The position numbers and the translations under genes are program-made. A DNA stretch of 13,347 nt. Source: Christensenellaceae bacterium (lineage in GTDB: Bacteria; Bacillota; Clostridia; Christensenellales; Borkfalkiaceae). Under the pieces are notes generated by a model, which saw nothing but the letters and a program-made list of their open reading frames with translations, did no database searches and was not told the origin of the DNA. Location: contig CAOMHR010000029.1 of the NCBI GenBank assembly GCA_948482865.1, forward strand, positions 1 through 13,347, read 5' to 3'. Shown one piece after another: positions 7,816 to 13,347 of this stretch; position 1 is the stretch's first letter, and every line of letters begins with the position of its first letter.

Positions 7816-9999
7816 TTAATTATCCTTTTTTGTGGAAATTATAGTTTTCAATCCTTTGAAAAGTTTTCCGTTGAAAATTTCAATTATGCCCTGCAGAATA
7901 CTGCTGTCGAAACCGCCGTACTGGGCAAGCGTTCTTAAAGGCAGATATTCCATTGTGCCGCTCACCGTCCGCTTTTTTCTCACCGCGGCAAGCACGAACC
8001 AGACAAAAAACCTGCCCCAGATACCATTGGCGTTTTTCAGCTCGCACAAAGGGGTTTCGGGCGTTGCGATAACCCTGCCCTTGCCGTCCGTTATCAAGGG
8101 ATAACTTTCAGGAATAAGACACAGCGTGTCGGGCGCGGGAACGCAGTCACAGTCGCCCTTTCTGTATAGCGCGCCTTTGAGCCGCAAATCTGCGGACGAC
8201 GCGCCTATGTAAATTTCGTATTCGCCCGAAACTTCAACCCACTTTTTATCGTTCACGCTGAAACTACGGAACGAGTATCCGTCGAACGGAATAAAAACTT
8301 TTTTGCTTTCGCCCGCGTTTAAAAACACTTTGTCAAAGCCTTTGAGCTGTAAAGCGGGGGCGTTTGCCTTTTCGGGAAAACGGACGTACAACTGCACCGC
8401 TTCCGCCCCGGCGACGTCGCCCGTATTTTTAACGTCGAAACTCGCGCCCTTCTCGTTCACTCTTAAATTGGTGTATTCGAATACGGTGTACGAAAGCCCG
8501 AAACCGAACGGATATTTTATTCCGCCGCCCTTTCTGTAACCGACCTTTAAACCGTCGCCGTAGACGACGTGATAAGAGTTTTGGAGCGGACGTTCATAAC
8601 TTTCCTTAAATGTTTCGGCAAGTTTTCCCGAAGGGTTTACTTTGCCGGAAAGAATATCGGCAACCGCCCTACAACTTGCCTGACCGTTGAGTCCCGCATA
8701 AAGCAGGGCGGAAATATCGGTATCCCAGCCCGTATCCACGGCGCAGCCGCAAAACAAAACCACAACTACGTTTTTATTTACCGCGCGCAGTTTTTCAAGC
8801 AATTTAATCTGCTTTTCGGGCAGAGAATAGCTTTCCCTGTCCGCGCCTTCGGCGTCTTCTTCGCGGTAACCCATACAGTAAATAACCGCGTCCGACTTTT
8901 TTGCAAGCCTGACGGCTTTCGCTCCGCCCGCCGCATACTTTGCGCCCGCTATACAATTTTTAAGGTTGTCCGCGGCTTTGGGATTTACGCGCGACGAGCC
9001 GCCGCCCTGAATTAACGGCTTTTTCGCAAACCCGCCGATGAGCGCGATTTTCAAACCCTGTTTCAACGGCAGGACGCCGTCGTTTTTCAGAAGCACTGTG
9101 CACTCGCGGGCGCATTCGGCGGCAAAATCTTTATTGCCCGAAATATCCTGCCTGCGGCAAGGTTTTTCACGATGAGAAAATTCCGCTATGCGCGCGGCAC
9201 ACCTGTCAACCTGTTCTTCCTTTAATACGCCGCTGTTTACCGCTTTTACAATTTCGTCCTTTGAAAACATACAGCGCGGCATTTCCAAATCCGCGCCCGC
9301 CTTCACTGCGGCGACCCGGTCGTGGGTACCGCCCCAGTCGGACACCACAATTCCGTCAAAACCCCATTCGCCGCGCAAAAGCCCGTCCAACAGCCAACTG
9401 TTTTCATTACAGTAAACGCCGTTAAGCCTGTTATACGCCGTCATTACCGCCGCGGGCTTCGCCTGCCTTACGGCAATTTCAAACGCCGTCAGATAAATCT
9501 CGCGCAGAGTTCTTTCATCTACGACCGAGTCGTAAACCATTCTGCCGAACTCGCGGTTGTTAACCGCAAAATGCTTAACACAACCGCCAACCCCCGTTGA
9601 CTGCACTCCGTCCAGATACGCCGCGCCCAACATTCCGTTCAGGTAGGGGTCTTCGGAAAAATACTCGAAATTCCTGCCGTTCAAAGGGTAGCTTTTTACA
9701 TTCAGGTCGGGCGCGAGAAGAACGTCAACGCCGTAAACCGCCGCTTCCCTTCCTATGCTTTCGCCAACCCTGTTAACAAGTTCTTTGTTCCAGCTTGCGG
9801 CAAGCGCGGAGTGCGCGGGGAAACAGGTTGCGGGCGCAGAGCGGTTTAAACCCAGATGGTCGCCCTTTTTACCCTGCACTCTCAGACCCGCGGGTCCGTC
9901 GGAAAAGCGTATTTTTTCGGCGCCGCAGACCTTTGCCGTACTCCATATATCCCTGCCCGATAAAAGGCGGGCTTTTTCTTCGAGAGAATAATCTTTCAT
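7816..9999 (-). CDS. Glycoside hydrolase family 3 (beta-glucosidase-like)
   Basis: GH3 enzymes release terminal beta-linked sugars with retention. The 727-residue product has the TIM-barrel domain with VKHFAVNN at 141-148 and the nucleophile Asp221 in VVSDWGG. The alpha/beta sandwich domain follows, with EGADRES at 384-390, the segment that usually supplies the acid/base Glu. After that comes a fibronectin-III-like domain (about 520-610) introduced by YPFGFGLSYT. The last 115 or so residues, including WGRFFVWFVLAAVRKK, are an extra C-terminal region outside the usual domains. There is no signal peptide, so it acts on imported oligosaccharides or glycosides. It heads the operon with the SGNH esterase and the reductase. 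The ATG at 9999 has no convincing SD, and the predicted leader is only about 6 nt. Substrate preference is unknown. Confidence 0.95.
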   Translation of the reverse strand: MKDYSLEEKARLLSGRDIWSTAKVCGAEKIRFSDGPAGLRVQGKKGDHLGLNRSAPATCFPAHSALAASWNKELVNRVGESIGREAAVYGVDVLLAPDLNVKSYPLNGRNFEYFSEDPYLNGMLGAAYLDGVQSTGVGGCVKHFAVNNREFGRMVYDSVVDERTLREIYLTAFEIAVRQAKPAAVMTAYNRLNGVYCNENSWLLDGLLRGEWGFDGIVVSDWGGTHDRVAAVKAGADLEMPRCMFSKDEIVKAVNSGVLKEEQVDRCAARIAEFSHREKPCRRQDISGNKDFAAECARECTVLLKNDGVLPLKQGLKIALIGGFAKKPLIQGGGSSRVNPKAADNLKNCIAGAKYAAGGAKAVRLAKKSDAVIYCMGYREEDAEGADRESYSLPEKQIKLLEKLRAVNKNVVVVLFCGCAVDTGWDTDISALLYAGLNGQASCRAVADILSGKVNPSGKLAETFKESYERPLQNSYHVVYGDGLKVGYRKGGGIKYPFGFGLSYTVFEYTNLRVNEKGASFDVKNTGDVAGAEAVQLYVRFPEKANAPALQLKGFDKVFLNAGESKKVFIPFDGYSFRSFSVNDKKWVEVSGEYEIYIGASSADLRLKGALYRKGDCDCVPAPDTLCLIPESYPLITDGKGRVIATPETPLCELKNANGIWGRFFVWFVLAAVRKKRTVSGTMEYLPLRTLAQYGGFDSSILQGIIEIFNGKLFKGLKTIISTKKDN

Positions 10000-10011
10000 A
10001 ATTACCGTTTT

Positions 10012-10040
10012 ATTTTAGCACAATGCAATTATTTTTGCAA
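10012..10040 (-). promoter_or_regulatory. Sigma-A promoter, GH3 operon
   Basis: TTGCAA (10040-10035), 17 nt and TAAAAT (10017-10012) lie on the minus strand, with TG one base before the -10. The predicted start is near 10005, leaving about 6 nt before the GH3 ATG. The upstream edge touches the T-run of the DUF378 terminator. I see no operator palindrome here. Confidence 0.8.
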
Positions 10041-10045
10041 CACAC

Positions 10046-10086
10046 AAAAAAAGCGTTCCTTTCATCCTTACAGACAAAAGGAACGC
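10046..10086 (-). terminator. Rho-independent terminator after the DUF378 gene
   Basis: A perfect 10-bp stem (GCGTTCCTTT 10053-10062 with AAAGGAACGC 10077-10086) and a 14-nt loop are followed on the minus strand by seven T residues (10052-10046). It lies 8 nt after the DUF378 stop and insulates the GH3 operon from upstream transcription. Confidence 0.92.
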
Positions 10087-10094
10087 CCTTAAAA

Positions 10095-10334
10095 TTATTT
10101 AACTTCGCTCTCTTGCTTTCTGACATTAAGCCTTAATCCGTTTCCGGAAATAATGGGCGAAATTATAAGCCATACCGCAGCCAGAGTTATAAGCACGTAA
10201 ATTATTATCGAGCCGACCGTACGGGGTCCCTGGAACACCCAGCTTACGAAATTGAAATCGAACATTCCGTAAAGCCCCCAGTTGAGCGCGCCGATAAGTA
10301 CCAGCACATAAGAAATTATGTTTGCTATTACCAT
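10095..10334 (-). CDS. DUF378 family small membrane protein
   Basis: This 79-residue protein matches the DUF378 pattern as I know it: LVLIGALNWGLYGMFDFNFVSWVFQG followed by a second hydrophobic stretch. Two membrane helices are evident, about residues 3-24 and 42-62, joined by a short loop with GPRTVGS. The C-terminal tail is polar (RLNVRKQESEVK). The function of the family is unknown. The ATG at 10334 has AAGGAG 8 nt upstream. I find no convincing promoter between the gene and the terminator at 10387-10420. Its transcription may therefore come from read-through of the structured RNA upstream, which would make that RNA a candidate attenuator. A strong terminator follows. Confidence 0.88.
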   Translation of the reverse strand: MVIANIISYVLVLIGALNWGLYGMFDFNFVSWVFQGPRTVGSIIIYVLITLAAVWLIISPIISGNGLRLNVRKQESEVK

Positions 10335-10386
10335 ATTTTTTTCTCCTTAACAAAAGTATCTGTGTTTGAAAAATTTTTATTCAGAG

Positions 10387-10420
10387 AAAAAATTAAAGGC
10401 GCGCCGTAACGACGCGCCTT
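10387..10420 (-). terminator. Strong intrinsic terminator ending the structured RNA
   Basis: On the minus strand an 11-bp stem (10420-10410 with 10406-10396, one G-U pair) with loop TTA is followed by TTTAATTTTTT (to 10387). In the plus direction no T-run follows, so it is a minus-strand terminator. It lies 52 nt before the DUF378 start. It overlaps a 12-bp palindrome, GCCTTGCAAGGC (10416-10427), which could compete with its 5' arm. Confidence 0.88.
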
Positions 10421-10567
10421 GCAAGGCTATCTCTTTCAGGTTACCACACCATCTAATTTTATCCGCGCAGAGCAAATATATAGAGAAAGAGATAAACGTT
10501 GCCGAACGTTTATCGCTCCTGCGCATACCCGCACCGCCGGCAGGAAAACATTTAAAGATAATGTGGT
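10387..10567 (-). ncRNA. Unclassified structured RNA, about 181 nt (small RNA or attenuating leader)
   Basis: The predicted start (10567) is the first base of a 12-bp helix P1: 10567-10556 pairs with 10454-10443 without mismatch, using two G-U pairs. The plus-strand transcript would have C-A mismatches there, which supports the minus strand. Inside are P2 (10552-10543 with 10464-10455, 8 of 10 paired), P3 (10524-10515 with 10473-10465, one bulge) and P4, a 10-bp hairpin with loop CGGC (10514-10491). Unpaired segments of 18 nt (10542-10525) and 17 nt (10490-10474) flank P3. A tail, GAAAGAGATA (10437-10428), is exactly complementary to 10494-10485. It ends in a strong terminator. I recognise no known riboswitch, T-box, SRP RNA, tmRNA or RNase P signature. 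A 6S-like rod is the closest known shape. Pairings were found by eye. Confidence 0.7.
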
Positions 10568-10573
10568 GAATTT

Positions 10574-10602
10574 ATTATATCACATAAATTTAAACCTTTC
10601 AA
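10574..10602 (-). promoter_or_regulatory. Near-consensus sigma-A promoter for the structured RNA
   Basis: TTGAAA (10602-10597), 17 nt and TATAAT (10579-10574) lie on the minus strand, with TG one base before the -10. The expected start is 10567. The remaining sequence from here to the hpt stop (10603-10651) holds no hairpin or terminator that I can see, so hpt transcripts may run into the RNA gene. Confidence 0.88.
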
Positions 10603-10651
10603 CTGTTTTTAGCGGCAAAATAAAAATTAGGACAAGCGCAGAATACGACCG

Positions 10652-11188
10652 TTATTCGTATACGCTTCTCTTTAAAATTCCTATGTACGGCAAGTGACGG
10701 TACTGCTCGTTGTAGTCGAGTCCGTAGCCGACGACGAACTCGTTCTCAATCAAAAAGCAATTGTAGTCCGATTTAATGTCGTACTCGCGCCTTTCAAACT
10801 TGTCCAGAAGTGTAACTATGCACACCGAAGCCGCGCCGCGTTTCAAAAGCAGGTCTTTAAGGCAGGCAAGCGTGAAGCCGCTGTCTATAATGTCTTCAAC
10901 GATAATTACGTCCCTGCCTTTAACGTCCCTGTCAAGGTCTTTTTTGATGTTGAGTTTACCCGACGACACCGCGCCCGACCCGTATGACGAAACCGCCATA
11001 AAATCAAGTTCGACGGGCATTGTCAGAAAGCGGATAAAATCCGAGTAAAAAATTATACTTCCCTTTAAAATTCCGACTACAAGCGGACACTTGTCCTTGT
11101 ATACTTTGTCCACCTGCAAAGCGACTTCCTTTACGCGTGAGCGTAACTGATCTTCGGTAAGCATTATGCGTTCGCAATCTTTATGCAT
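10652..11188 (-). CDS. hpt: Hypoxanthine phosphoribosyltransferase
   Basis: The enzyme salvages hypoxanthine (and usually guanine) to IMP or GMP with PRPP. The 178-residue product has the family's normal length and motifs: LKGS at 41-44, SSYG at 67-70, the PRPP-binding VIIVEDIIDSG at 94-104 (Glu98, Asp99), and EFVVGYGLDYNEQYRHLPYIG near the end. The ATG at 11188 has GAAGGAG a few bases upstream and begins MHKDCERIML, as in many homologues. It is the third gene of the tilS operon, 37 nt after the unknown gene. In Bacillus-type genomes tilS and hpt are followed by ftsH. Here ftsH is absent, and a structured RNA and DUF378 follow instead. Confidence 0.96.
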   Translation of the reverse strand: MHKDCERIMLTEDQLRSRVKEVALQVDKVYKDKCPLVVGILKGSIIFYSDFIRFLTMPVELDFMAVSSYGSGAVSSGKLNIKKDLDRDVKGRDVIIVEDIIDSGFTLACLKDLLLKRGAASVCIVTLLDKFERREYDIKSDYNCFLIENEFVVGYGLDYNEQYRHLPYIGILKRSVYE

Positions 11189-11225
11189 ATATTCTCCTTC
11201 GTATTTCTATTCCGGCTTTAAGCCT

Positions 11226-11732
11226 TTATCTTTTTACTTCGGCGAAAGCCTTATTGAAAACAAATTGCCTGTCGCCGAAAAAATTGCTGTATCTGGCAAG
11301 TAAAAAATCAATTTCTTTGCCGTGCTTTTTTACCGTTTTCTGTGCGGTTGCCGCGGTAATTTCGCCTGTTTCCACGCCCGACCAGTAATCTTCGCACTCG
11401 CCGTCCGCGCCGAAAAATTCAACGTCTACCGCCTTATCCATAACGCCGTAAAGTTTTACTATGAACCTGTCAAGTCCTTCTTCGCTCATTTCGTCCCATA
11501 CGCCGTCTTCTCCGGAATAATCGTCGTCAACGTAGTCCCAGAACCTTACGGTCTTGTCCACGCCGTCCAGCCTTACCGCTATCGTCTTTTCGGTCTTTAC
11601 GCTTTTCACGTAGACGAAAAGGGGCGCGGGATATTTGAAATCGGGGCAGGTTACGTTCAATCTCTTGTCCGAAGAAAGTTTGCGCATAAGCAGCGTTTTG
11701 AATTTTGACTCTCTTCCCGCAATATCGTTCAT
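11226..11732 (-). CDS. Hypothetical protein between tilS and hpt
   Basis: I take the ATG at 11732 because GGAGGGA lies just upstream. A TTG at 11750 would add six residues but has no SD. The product has 168 residues and I do not recognise it. The N-terminal third is basic and contains PLFVYVKSVKTEKTIAVRLD, which reads like beta strands. The middle is very acidic (DYVDDDYSGEDGVWDEMSEE). The C-terminal part looks helical (AQKTVKKHGKEIDFLLARYS). There is no signal peptide, membrane segment or obvious catalytic motif. It starts 19 nt after the tilS stop and ends 37 nt before hpt, so it is co-transcribed with them. That is the only hint of function, perhaps housekeeping in RNA or nucleotide metabolism. 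Confidence 0.85.
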   Translation of the reverse strand: MNDIAGRESKFKTLLMRKLSSDKRLNVTCPDFKYPAPLFVYVKSVKTEKTIAVRLDGVDKTVRFWDYVDDDYSGEDGVWDEMSEEGLDRFIVKLYGVMDKAVDVEFFGADGECEDYWSGVETGEITAATAQKTVKKHGKEIDFLLARYSNFFGDRQFVFNKAFAEVKR

Positions 11733-11751
11733 TCTTCCCTCCGTGTTCAAT

Positions 11752-13029
11752 TTACGGCAAACCGCCGCAAATTATATAATAAGTTTTTTGCGTTTCTTCA
11801 GTTATCTTTATCCCGTCGGAAATTTCCACCCCGCAAATTGCAAGAACATTTTGTCCGTCCGCAATGAGCGGAATTTTTTTTCTTATCCGCACGGGAATTT
11901 TTTTATCGGTAAAATAGTCGCCCAGACTTTTAGTCCCGCCGCCGAATTTGTTGAATTTATCGCCCGCACGCATAAAACGGATGACGGCGGTTGGCGGTAT
12001 TTTATCCAAATCGAACTTTAAGCTCTTTCCGTCGGCTTTTCCGGATATTTCGAGCCGCTGACCGCAAAACGTTTTACCGCGGTAATCGCAAAACAGAACC
12101 TGTCCGCTTTCGCCGCTCTCCTTTTCTTCGATTGTTATGCATTTCTCTTCCTTGCGCGCTATCAGTCCCAAAAACTCAAACGCTTTACCCGTAGCCGCAA
12201 ACTGCAAAGCAAAAAGATTTTCCGCCTGCTGCGCCGTGTAGTCGCGCCTGTTAAAGTTTCTGCTAACCGCAGAAACCGCCGCGCGTTTGAACAGCGGCTT
12301 TTGCACGCAGTGTTTTATTTTTACAAACGTCGCTCCGGCTTCTATAAGCCCGCGTTCCTTTATAAGCTCGTGAAAAAAAAGTTCGTCTTCTGCTGCAAGG
12401 CGTGAAAAACGGTATATCGATTCCGCCGCCTGCGGAACCGCCTTTTCAAGCTCCGGCAGTACGTTCAAACGTATCTTGTTGCGAGTGTAAATGTCGCTTG
12501 AATTGGTTTCGTCTTCTACAAATTCAAGTTTGTTTTCGGTTATATATTCGTCGATTTCGCGGCGGGTGCAACCAATTAACGGTCTTATAATTTTCACTCC
12601 GTCTATTTCGCCGTCGCAGATTCCCGTAAGTCCGCAAAGCCCGCTGCCGCGTGCAAGATTGAAAAGCACGGTTTCGGCATTGTCGTTTAAATGGTGCGCC
12701 GTCGCAATAACGTCCGCGCCGCTCTTTTCAAGAGCTTCGCGGTAACATTCAAGCCGCCACTGCCGCGCCGAATTTTCGCTGTTGTCTTGCGTATGTTCAC
12801 GCTTGAAAAATATCAGCGGAATTTTCAACGACTTGCACCACTCTTTTACAAACTCGCTGTCGCGCGCCGAACTTTCGCCGCGGATAGAATGGTCGCAGTT
12901 CATTGCACAAAGGGTTATCGAAAACTCTTTTGCATTGGAATAAATATAATGCGCAAGGGCGATTGAGTCCCTTCCGCCCGACAGGGCGACGCATATTTTT
13001 AAACCGCGATACGACGCAAGGTCTTTCAT
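11752..13029 (-). CDS. tilS: tRNA(Ile)-lysidine synthase
   Basis: TilS uses ATP and lysine to convert C34 of the CAU-anticodon tRNA-Ile to lysidine, so that it reads AUA. With the ATG at 13029 the protein has 425 residues. The N-type ATP pyrophosphatase domain begins with the PP-loop SGGRDS at 17-22, followed by MNCDHSIRGESSARDSEF, TAHHLNDNAET and GLCGLTG, all family hallmarks. The C-terminal domain carries KSLGDYFTDKKIPVRIRKKIPLI. I prefer this ATG to the in-frame TTG at 13050 because the predicted transcription start of the promoter at 13036-13064 falls on the A of this ATG, so the TTG would lie upstream of the mRNA. The message would then be leaderless. It is the first gene of tilS-unknown-hpt and is divergent from two tRNA-Met genes. 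Confidence 0.95.
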   Translation of the reverse strand: MKDLASYRGLKICVALSGGRDSIALAHYIYSNAKEFSITLCAMNCDHSIRGESSARDSEFVKEWCKSLKIPLIFFKREHTQDNSENSARQWRLECYREALEKSGADVIATAHHLNDNAETVLFNLARGSGLCGLTGICDGEIDGVKIIRPLIGCTRREIDEYITENKLEFVEDETNSSDIYTRNKIRLNVLPELEKAVPQAAESIYRFSRLAAEDELFFHELIKERGLIEAGATFVKIKHCVQKPLFKRAAVSAVSRNFNRRDYTAQQAENLFALQFAATGKAFEFLGLIARKEEKCITIEEKESGESGQVLFCDYRGKTFCGQRLEISGKADGKSLKFDLDKIPPTAVIRFMRAGDKFNKFGGGTKSLGDYFTDKKIPVRIRKKIPLIADGQNVLAICGVEISDGIKITEETQKTYYIICGGLP

Positions 13030-13035
13030 ATGTAG

Positions 13036-13064
13036 ATTATAGCATATCAAAACTTAGCTTGCAA
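13036..13064 (-). promoter_or_regulatory. Sigma-A promoter of the tilS operon (leaderless start)
   Basis: TTGCAA (13064-13059), 17 nt and TATAAT (13041-13036) lie on the minus strand, with TG one base before the -10. Counting the last -10 base as -7, +1 is 13029, the A of the tilS ATG. No SD lies between the -10 and the ATG. Confidence 0.85.
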
Positions 13065-13108
13065 CAGCAGACGGTAAAATAATTATTTTTTATATACCTT
13101 AAAAATAG

Positions 13109-13137
13109 TTGACAAAAGTTTAATTATCTAATAAAAT
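13109..13137 (+). promoter_or_regulatory. Sigma-A promoter of the tRNA-Met pair
   Basis: TTGACA (13109-13114, full consensus), 17 nt and TAAAAT (13132-13137) are present. The predicted start near 13144 gives a 22-nt 5' extension before the first tRNA. It lies back to back with the tilS promoter, 44 nt away. Confidence 0.85.
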
Positions 13138-13165
13138 GATAAGGCTTTTGCAAGAAGGCATACAT

Positions 13166-13243
<78 letters not shown>

Positions 13244-13269
13244 AATTATATCCTGCCAGTCAGGAACAT

Positions 13270-13347
13270 GGCGACGTAGCTTAGTTGGTCTATAGCGGCC
13301 GGTTCATACCCGGCAGGTCGGCGGTTCGAATCCACCCGTCGCTACCA
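13270..13347 (+). tRNA. tRNA-Met (elongator, anticodon CAT)
   Basis: The gene is 78 nt with CCA encoded and ends exactly at the window edge. The acceptor stem GGCGACG pairs with CGTCGCT, with G1-U72 as in the B. subtilis elongator tRNA-Met. The anticodon stem is GCCGG/CCGGC with loop TTCATAC. This loop and the acceptor match elongator Met rather than the TilS substrate tRNA-Ile2, which I remember with loop CTCATAA and a G-C 1-72 pair. The T stem GGCGG/CCACC has a C-A mismatch at 51-63, and the D stem has one T-T opposition (13-22). It is co-transcribed with the initiator tRNA; more tRNA genes may follow beyond the edge. Confidence 0.9.

Noticed and set aside
8569..9015. 148-residue plus-strand open frame
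   Set aside because: It is an antisense shadow of the GH3 gene with no start signal.
10387..10567. Known riboswitch, T-box or SRP RNA assignment
   Set aside because: I looked for remembered signature motifs (TPP, SAM, FMN, cobalamin, c-di-GMP, ydaO, T-box, SRP domain IV) and found none; not assigned.
10366..10697. Plus-strand open frames of 67 and 92 residues in the hpt-DUF378 gap
   Set aside because: They run through the structured RNA and terminator in antisense, with no SD and no recognisable motifs.
13270..13347. Second CAT tRNA as the TilS substrate tRNA-Ile2
   Set aside because: Its anticodon loop TTCATAC, acceptor end with G1-U72 and overall similarity fit elongator tRNA-Met instead.

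Overview
The window looks like chromosomal DNA of an endospore-forming member of the Firmicutes, most likely an anaerobic or gut-type Clostridia. Three things point there: a full-length SpoIVA, a tilS/hpt cluster like that next to the Firmicutes sporulation genes, and sigma-A promoters with A/T-rich leaders and strong Shine-Dalgarno (SD) sites. I cannot name the genus. Almost every gene is on the minus strand. I see no transposon, phage gene, CRISPR array or other mobile element.

Layout, left to right. (1) 1-643: the N-terminal 214 residues of a coiled-coil protein (minus), cut by the window edge. (2) 870-1022: a 50-residue lysine-rich protein (plus) behind what looks like a sigma-G (forespore) promoter. 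It converges on spoIVA (1080-2555, minus) across a bidirectional hairpin terminator. (3) 5583-2662 (minus): an operon of an S33-type alpha/beta hydrolase, an esterase-D-type hydrolase and an ATP-grasp ligase. It has its own sigma-A promoter and a terminator after the ligase. (4) 9999-5679 (minus): an operon of a GH3 glycosidase, an SGNH esterase and a ketopantoate-reductase-family enzyme. Junctions are tight (2-nt gap, 4-nt overlap), which suggests intracellular processing of acylated glycosides. (5) 10095-10334 (minus): a DUF378 membrane protein. Upstream of it is a sigma-A-driven structured RNA of about 181 nt that ends in its own terminator. (6) 13029-10652 (minus): tilS, an unrecognised 168-residue protein and hpt. 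(7) 13166-13347 (plus): initiator and elongator tRNA-Met in tandem, transcribed divergently from tilS.

The strongest candidate for something undescribed is the RNA at 10567-10387. It has a near-consensus promoter, a predicted 5' end on the first base of a 12-bp closing helix, a rod of further helices, a 10-nt tail complementary to an internal segment, and a strong terminator. It could be a free small RNA (6S-like in shape) or an attenuating leader for DUF378. Other notable points are tilS, which appears leaderless (predicted +1 is the A of the ATG), a GH3 operon with only about a 6-nt leader, an initiator tRNA with an extra nucleotide in the T stem, and a 21-residue periodic coiled coil.

Everything here was read by eye. 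No homology search, RNA folding or promoter scoring was run.
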